From the NCBI RefSeq assembly GCF_001045465.1, contig NZ_LFND01000002.1, forward strand, positions 1-64,000: 64,000 nt of DNA, written 5' to 3'. A model generated the notes under the pieces. It saw only the letters and a program-made list of their open reading frames with translations, did no database searches and was not told the origin of the DNA. Below are positions 59,842 to 64,000 of the stretch, piece after piece. The first letter of the stretch is position 1, and every line of letters begins with the position of its first letter. Source of the DNA: Chryseobacterium angstadtii. GTDB lineage: Bacteria; Bacteroidota; Bacteroidia; Flavobacteriales; Weeksellaceae. Made by a program: the position numbers and the translations under genes.

Positions 59842-62800
59842 TTAAAAGCCAATAGAATTCAGTGTTTTATCAACCAGCAATCCATTAGTAGCTTTTATAT
59901 TAAATGATCCGTTTCGTTTTGCCTTAAATTTAATAATGAATAAATCCGCTGTGCCTTCTAAAGGACGTTTTTGTCCTACACTAACCAGCGTAGGATATAA
60001 TACCTTCTCTTTGTTGGAATGCAGTCTATCATAAGTCAGGTTTTCCATTTGTGCGATATTTAATGGCGTAATTCCTATATATTCCAATTCCTGTTGGTTA
60101 TATGGAATAGCAAAACTCAATGCATTTACAGATTGCAGATTACTCCCTTTTACTACAACTTCAATGATATCATTCTTAGCATATTGCTGTTTTGAAGCAG
60201 AGACTGTAATGCTGCCTTGCAATGGTTTCAATTCTTCATCGCTTACTCCTCCATCTATTTTTGTCGCAACGTTAGAAATATCATATGCATCAATGAAACC
60301 GTTCTTATTTATATCTCCATTGCTGATATAGCCTTCAAAATCAGAATCTCCTTTTCTCAAACCTGTATAATTCATATAGGAAGTAAAGTCATTCCTGTCA
60401 ATTTTCTGATCATTGTTGATATCGCCAGGAAGCAAACTTGAAGACCCTGGAACTTTGAATACATATAATTCGTTTCCACTGCCAAAGTTTTTGAAAGCAT
60501 TGCTTACTTCAATCTTCATAAATCTTGTGGTAGGATGTGTGGCGAAATCTAAAGATTTACTTTTGTTATTTCTATCCCATGTAAAAGAGCCAAGTTCTGT
60601 CCAATCTTTTTTATTATCACTATACGAAATTTTACCGTTCATCAATATTCCGTTGTAACCACTGCTTCTGGGAATATATTCTAATTTGCTTATGGTATTA
60701 ATAGAGCCTAAATCTAAAATTATTTCAAAAGGGACTTTGCTTTTTTCATAATCTGAATGCCAGCCCGTGCTCACATCCTGATCAAAAAGATTTTCTAAAC
60801 CTTCTCCTTCCTGACTTGGAATTGTGGCTGTGGCTTTTATGCCTTTAATGGCGAATTCATAAGGGTTTTTATTGGTTTGAGCTGAAAAAGGAACCCAATC
60901 GGAGGTATTGGCTTTATTTACGGCTCTTAATTTGAAATCATATTTCGTTTCAGGAGTTAATCCTTCAAATAAGAAAGAGGTGTCTTTTATATTACTGTAT
61001 ACCATATTGTTATATAGTATTTCGTAATAATCAGCATTAGGAATTGTATTCCATGACGGCAATATAGAATATGCGGTGTTTGTGTTTTCTGAAGTGATTG
61101 GTTTTAAAACTTCTGCAAATACTCCGGAATTATTTTTTAATTGATTGGCATTAATAAACTGGTAGTCTTTAATGACAAGCTCTACTTTGTTTTTGCTTAC
61201 ATCGGTGATTTCTGATTTTATCCAAACTTGTGGATTTCGGGAAATTGAAACCTTTGCAAATTCAGAATCTTTTGTAGAGAAATTATTGAATTCCGGTTTG
61301 CTGTTGTAAAAATATACGTTCGTAGCATTATTGAATTCATCTAAGGTATTTACGGCATTCAGTTTTATATTTTTACCCCCAATAGAAAGTTTTACAGCAG
61401 ATGGTTTTTTAGTAACATTAATTCTAAATTCTGTCATTTTTTCTTTTTCAAAACCATTAAAATTACCTTGAGTAGGAGAAATGCTTATTGTTGCCGTATT
61501 TTTCACCACATTACTTTCTATAAGGGTGCTTACAGATTCTTTTTTCCTGTAATTTTCGGTTACGCCATCGTCATCATATTCTGTAAAACTGGATTTGTCT
61601 GAAGGATACACTTCATACATTCTTAATTTTTTATTGATTTGATGAATGTTGTTATTGGCATTTACCATCGGAATAATAGCGCCCGGCTTTACAAATAGAG
61701 GGAGTTTCCAAACTGGAGCATCGAAATGATTTAAAACAATGCCTCCTTCATAAGTCTGGCCTGTAAAGTAATCAATCCAATTTCCTTTAGGAAGGTAAAT
61801 ATTATTTCTAATGTCATTTCCTGCTTTATCCATTTTTGTAGCCTGATATACCGGAGCTACTAAGAAATAGGGTCCATACTGATATTGGTACTGGGTAGAT
61901 TTTCCTAAGGTATATTCATTAGCTTCATCTAAAAACATGGCTCTGATCATTGGCAATCCCTCTACAGCTTCCTTCGCGATACTATAGGTATAAGGAAGCA
62001 GATTGGATTTCAATTTTAAATAGTTCCTGTTAATAGAAGCAGCTGATTCACCCAAAGCATGGGGATACTTTTCATTGGTTCCCCAGCCATCCATGTTGAG
62101 TTGCATAGGAGTAAAGGTTTTCCATTGGAAATCCCTTGTATTGATAATCGGGTTTTTCCCTCCGAAAATACCATCCATATCCGAGGTAATGTTAGGTTGG
62201 CCAGACAAACCAGAACCTATATAGGTAGGAATGTGGAATCTGATATATTCCCACTCTCCACCGGTTTGGTCTCCTGTCCAAATACCTGCATATCGTTGCG
62301 AACCAGCCCAGCCGTCTAATGAAATGATAAAAGGACGACTTCCGTTACCATAGCGTGGCATTATTTGAGCTACCTCTGAAATACCGTTCAGCCCGAATGA
62401 ATAACCAGGGCCTACCCAGGCAACATCGGTTTTTAATACTCTTACGCCTGCGTCACCTACTTCCTTTATGATATCTCTTTGCAAAAGGGCGCTTATCCCA
62501 TCTTTAGGATGCAAATCTGATTGCGTCCACAATCCTATTTCTACTCCGTTTTGTCTGGCATAATTTCCGAGAGATTTTAGGTTAGCGATATTGCCATCCA
62601 GGGTTTCTGTCTGTCCGTATCCTGCACTGTAGCCATCATTGGGTAAAATCCAGCCCAAAGGCATATCTGTATTTTTATAACGGTCTATCACTGCTCTGGC
62701 AGAAAACTGATAGTTATTTTTTTCTCCATTTAAAGATTCTTTAACGCCACCGTTATCTTTCTGGCTCTCTTTATATCTTTTTCCGTCTTCAAATAGAATT

Positions 62801-63654
62801 CCTTTCTCATCTTCTTTCCAATAATCTCTATTGTAGGCATTAAGATGTCCTTCATAAAAACCAAACTTGGGTAAAAGTACAGGGTTTCCCGTGAGCTGGT
62901 AAAAATCGTTCAATAAAGATTCAGGATGATCATTTACCATAAAGAAAACATCCAGATAATTGGTCTCATGAGCCAGTTTCACTTCATTTTTATTCTGTTT
63001 ACCGAAATCATAATATCCTTTCTTGAAAGTATGCCACATAAAACCATATCCGTTGGTAGACCAATAATAAGGATTGGGTGATGCCACGCCACCATCAGTC
63101 CAGTTGTTTTGATTCACGATGAAAATAGTATTTCCTTTATGAGAAAATCGACCGTTTTGTACACCACCTCCATAGAAATATTCATCTTTTCCCTGAGATA
63201 AAGTGAGCACGGCTTCTTTAGAATTAAATTCAATGGGAGCAATAAAAGAACATACCTGTTTATTAAGGCTCAGGTTGAATACTTTAAATAAAGAAGTTGT
63301 TTTTTCTATTTCTATTTTAATTTTACCGGTGGAGATAGAAACAGTCTGTGGTAAATTGTTGACAGCAATTTCTTTTACTTTTTTTCTAGGCTGATCTACC
63401 AAAATTTGAGCAGGAGGTACCGCTTCGGGATTTCTTACGTCTCCGCCTTTTGGATCTAAAAATAACCGAAAAATATTTTCTCCATAAAAATCTATTAGTA
63501 TTTTTTTGTTGTCGGAAAGCAAAACTTCTACTGAAGTTTCTCCTTTCTTAGAAACATTTTCAATTTTTTGAGCCTGAATTTTTCCAATGAAGAAAAAAAG
63601 AAAAGCGCTCAGTAGTAAAATCTTTTGAATTTTTGAATTTAAAACTGCATCCAT
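59842..63654 (-). CDS. Multidomain GH31 glycosidase with FnIII, F5/8C, dockerin- and cohesin-like modules
   Basis: A 1270-residue secreted enzyme with a signal peptide (cleavage near KIQAQ). The GH31 part (about 30-770) has the nucleophile candidate Asp410 in VLKTDVAWVGPG, the acid/base candidate Asp462 in WTGDQTGGEW, and TSDMDGIFGG, YTYSIAKEAVEGLPMIRAMFLDE and GAIIPM. An FnIII module follows (about 855-925), then an F5/8C module (about 935-1075), a dockerin-like pair GDINNDQKIDRNDF and GDINKNGFIDAYDI (about 1078-1135) and a cohesin-like end domain (about 1145-1270). GH31 includes alpha-glucosidases, alpha-xylosidases and alpha-galactosidases; the locus favours alpha-galactosidase, which is inference. 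Confidence 0.9.
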   Translation of the reverse strand: MDAVLNSKIQKILLLSAFLFFFIGKIQAQKIENVSKKGETSVEVLLSDNKKILIDFYGENIFRLFLDPKGGDVRNPEAVPPAQILVDQPRKKVKEIAVNNLPQTVSISTGKIKIEIEKTTSLFKVFNLSLNKQVCSFIAPIEFNSKEAVLTLSQGKDEYFYGGGVQNGRFSHKGNTIFIVNQNNWTDGGVASPNPYYWSTNGYGFMWHTFKKGYYDFGKQNKNEVKLAHETNYLDVFFMVNDHPESLLNDFYQLTGNPVLLPKFGFYEGHLNAYNRDYWKEDEKGILFEDGKRYKESQKDNGGVKESLNGEKNNYQFSARAVIDRYKNTDMPLGWILPNDGYSAGYGQTETLDGNIANLKSLGNYARQNGVEIGLWTQSDLHPKDGISALLQRDIIKEVGDAGVRVLKTDVAWVGPGYSFGLNGISEVAQIMPRYGNGSRPFIISLDGWAGSQRYAGIWTGDQTGGEWEYIRFHIPTYIGSGLSGQPNITSDMDGIFGGKNPIINTRDFQWKTFTPMQLNMDGWGTNEKYPHALGESAASINRNYLKLKSNLLPYTYSIAKEAVEGLPMIRAMFLDEANEYTLGKSTQYQYQYGPYFLVAPVYQATKMDKAGNDIRNNIYLPKGNWIDYFTGQTYEGGIVLNHFDAPVWKLPLFVKPGAIIPMVNANNNIHQINKKLRMYEVYPSDKSSFTEYDDDGVTENYRKKESVSTLIESNVVKNTATISISPTQGNFNGFEKEKMTEFRINVTKKPSAVKLSIGGKNIKLNAVNTLDEFNNATNVYFYNSKPEFNNFSTKDSEFAKVSISRNPQVWIKSEITDVSKNKVELVIKDYQFINANQLKNNSGVFAEVLKPITSENTNTAYSILPSWNTIPNADYYEILYNNMVYSNIKDTSFLFEGLTPETKYDFKLRAVNKANTSDWVPFSAQTNKNPYEFAIKGIKATATIPSQEGEGLENLFDQDVSTGWHSDYEKSKVPFEIILDLGSINTISKLEYIPRSSGYNGILMNGKISYSDNKKDWTELGSFTWDRNNKSKSLDFATHPTTRFMKIEVSNAFKNFGSGNELYVFKVPGSSSLLPGDINNDQKIDRNDFTSYMNYTGLRKGDSDFEGYISNGDINKNGFIDAYDISNVATKIDGGVSDEELKPLQGSITVSASKQQYAKNDIIEVVVKGSNLQSVNALSFAIPYNQQELEYIGITPLNIAQMENLTYDRLHSNKEKVLYPTLVSVGQKRPLEGTADLFIIKFKAKRNGSFNIKATNGLLVDKTLNSIGF

Positions 63655-63824
63655 TTACCTTGTTGATTTTATTTATTTATTACATTTTACACTACTCTAA
63701 GAAAGTAAGATCAATATTGAAGATAAAATTAACTGTAATATTTGTGATATTAAGACTTTCAAGAATAGTTTTTTATCAAATACCCACTATAATTGGCTTT
63801 TACTAAATGGTTATTTATATAAAA

Positions 63825-64000
63825 TTAATATCCCTTTGCTGCCTGAGCTTCTTGTAATTTCGGATTTAAATCCACCGCAGTTTGAGGGTAAGGGAATCTG
63901 TAAAACTTATCATTCCAAACCCTTGCTGCCACTTGTGTATTGGTAATATCATAGACTGTTTTCATTACATTTGGAGCAATTTTCCATCTTCTGATATCAT
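63825..64000 (-). CDS. susD: C-terminal end of a RagB/SusD-family protein
   Basis: The minus-strand frame ends in TAA (63825-63827) and reads DIRRWKIAPNVMKTVYDI then WNDKFYRFPYPQTAVDLNPK to its end. The final R-F-P-x-P-Q/x-x-E/D-x-x-x-N-P-x-L pattern is the hallmark end of SusD homologues. The gene continues beyond the right edge. SusD lipoproteins cap SusC TonB-dependent porins, so a susC partner is expected next to it. It lies 170 bp upstream of the GH31 gene on the same strand. Confidence 0.9.
   Translation of the reverse strand, partial: DIRRWKIAPNVMKTVYDITNTQVAARVWNDKFYRFPYPQTAVDLNPKLQEAQAAKGY

Overview
The window comes from a member of the Bacteroidota, class Flavobacteriia, most likely a Chryseobacterium-like organism. 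The reasons are an AT-rich genome, many Bacteroidota-type promoters with a TAnnTTTG -7 element (several with a TTG -33 element), start codons without Shine-Dalgarno sequences, type IX secretion (T9SS) sorting domains, a SusD-type protein, a complete MoxR/Bat operon, an OlsF-like aminolipid acyltransferase, a PNGase F homologue and a GG-leader bacteriocin-like peptide. The genus is an inference from gene content, not a database result.

Layout. 1-1154: 3'-truncated secreted repeat protein with in-frame insertions of word-like repeats. 1.5-7.2 kb: mutS2 with an apparently leaderless GTG start, an unknown secreted protein, a cobalamin riboswitch leading into an acyl-CoA thioesterase, a four-copy ~114-bp tandem repeat, an HD hydrolase and an FG-GAP-like secreted protein. 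7.4-9.5 kb: PadR regulator plus PspC-domain protein behind a promoter with an overlapping dyad. 9.7-15.1 kb: a 20-residue amphipathic peptide ORF, a PlsC-type acyltransferase, a hotdog thioesterase and an isochorismate synthase; the last two are separated by a lipoprotein, membrane-anchored ECF sigma factor and outer-membrane barrel cassette. 15.3-24.1 kb (minus strand): small membrane protein and marC, then the aerotolerance operon moxR, GNAT, DUF58, BatD-like, batA, batB, batC, batD. 24.4-27.3 kb: a FnIII secreted protein and a T9SS PNGase F-like glycosidase with its catalytic acidic residues intact. 27.6-40.9 kb: mostly household genes (DinB, rlmB, DUF6263-like lipoprotein, DUF4834, YfhO, GT4, ypdA, MFS, glnS, alpha/beta hydrolase). 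41-43.6 kb: a sigma54-like site with a 25-residue cationic ORF, a GG-leader Cys-rich peptide, menC and fbp. 43.9-47.2 kb: aspartate kinase, OlsF-like protein and tRNA-Phe. 47.2-64 kb: an accessory-looking block after the tRNA with a gene remnant, an M60 mucin-type metallopeptidase, and a galactose/galactoside utilisation locus (galM, galK, galT, GH35 beta-galactosidase, Na+/sugar symporter, GntR/LacI-type regulator, multidomain GH31, and the end of a susD) that runs off the right edge.

How the genes work together. The right-hand locus reads as a pathway. Outer-membrane capture by SusD and its presumed SusC partner outside the window is followed by GH31 and GH35 release of terminal galactose, symport, and Leloir conversion by GalM, GalK and GalT. 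The M60 peptidase and the PNGase F homologue suggest that host-type glycoproteins may be the source. Three menaquinone-related genes are scattered in the window (a MenI-like thioesterase, menF, menC). Word-like short tandem repeats recur at about ten places, mostly intergenic but also inside the first gene. Many ORF starts were moved downstream to an ATG that lies below a -7 element.
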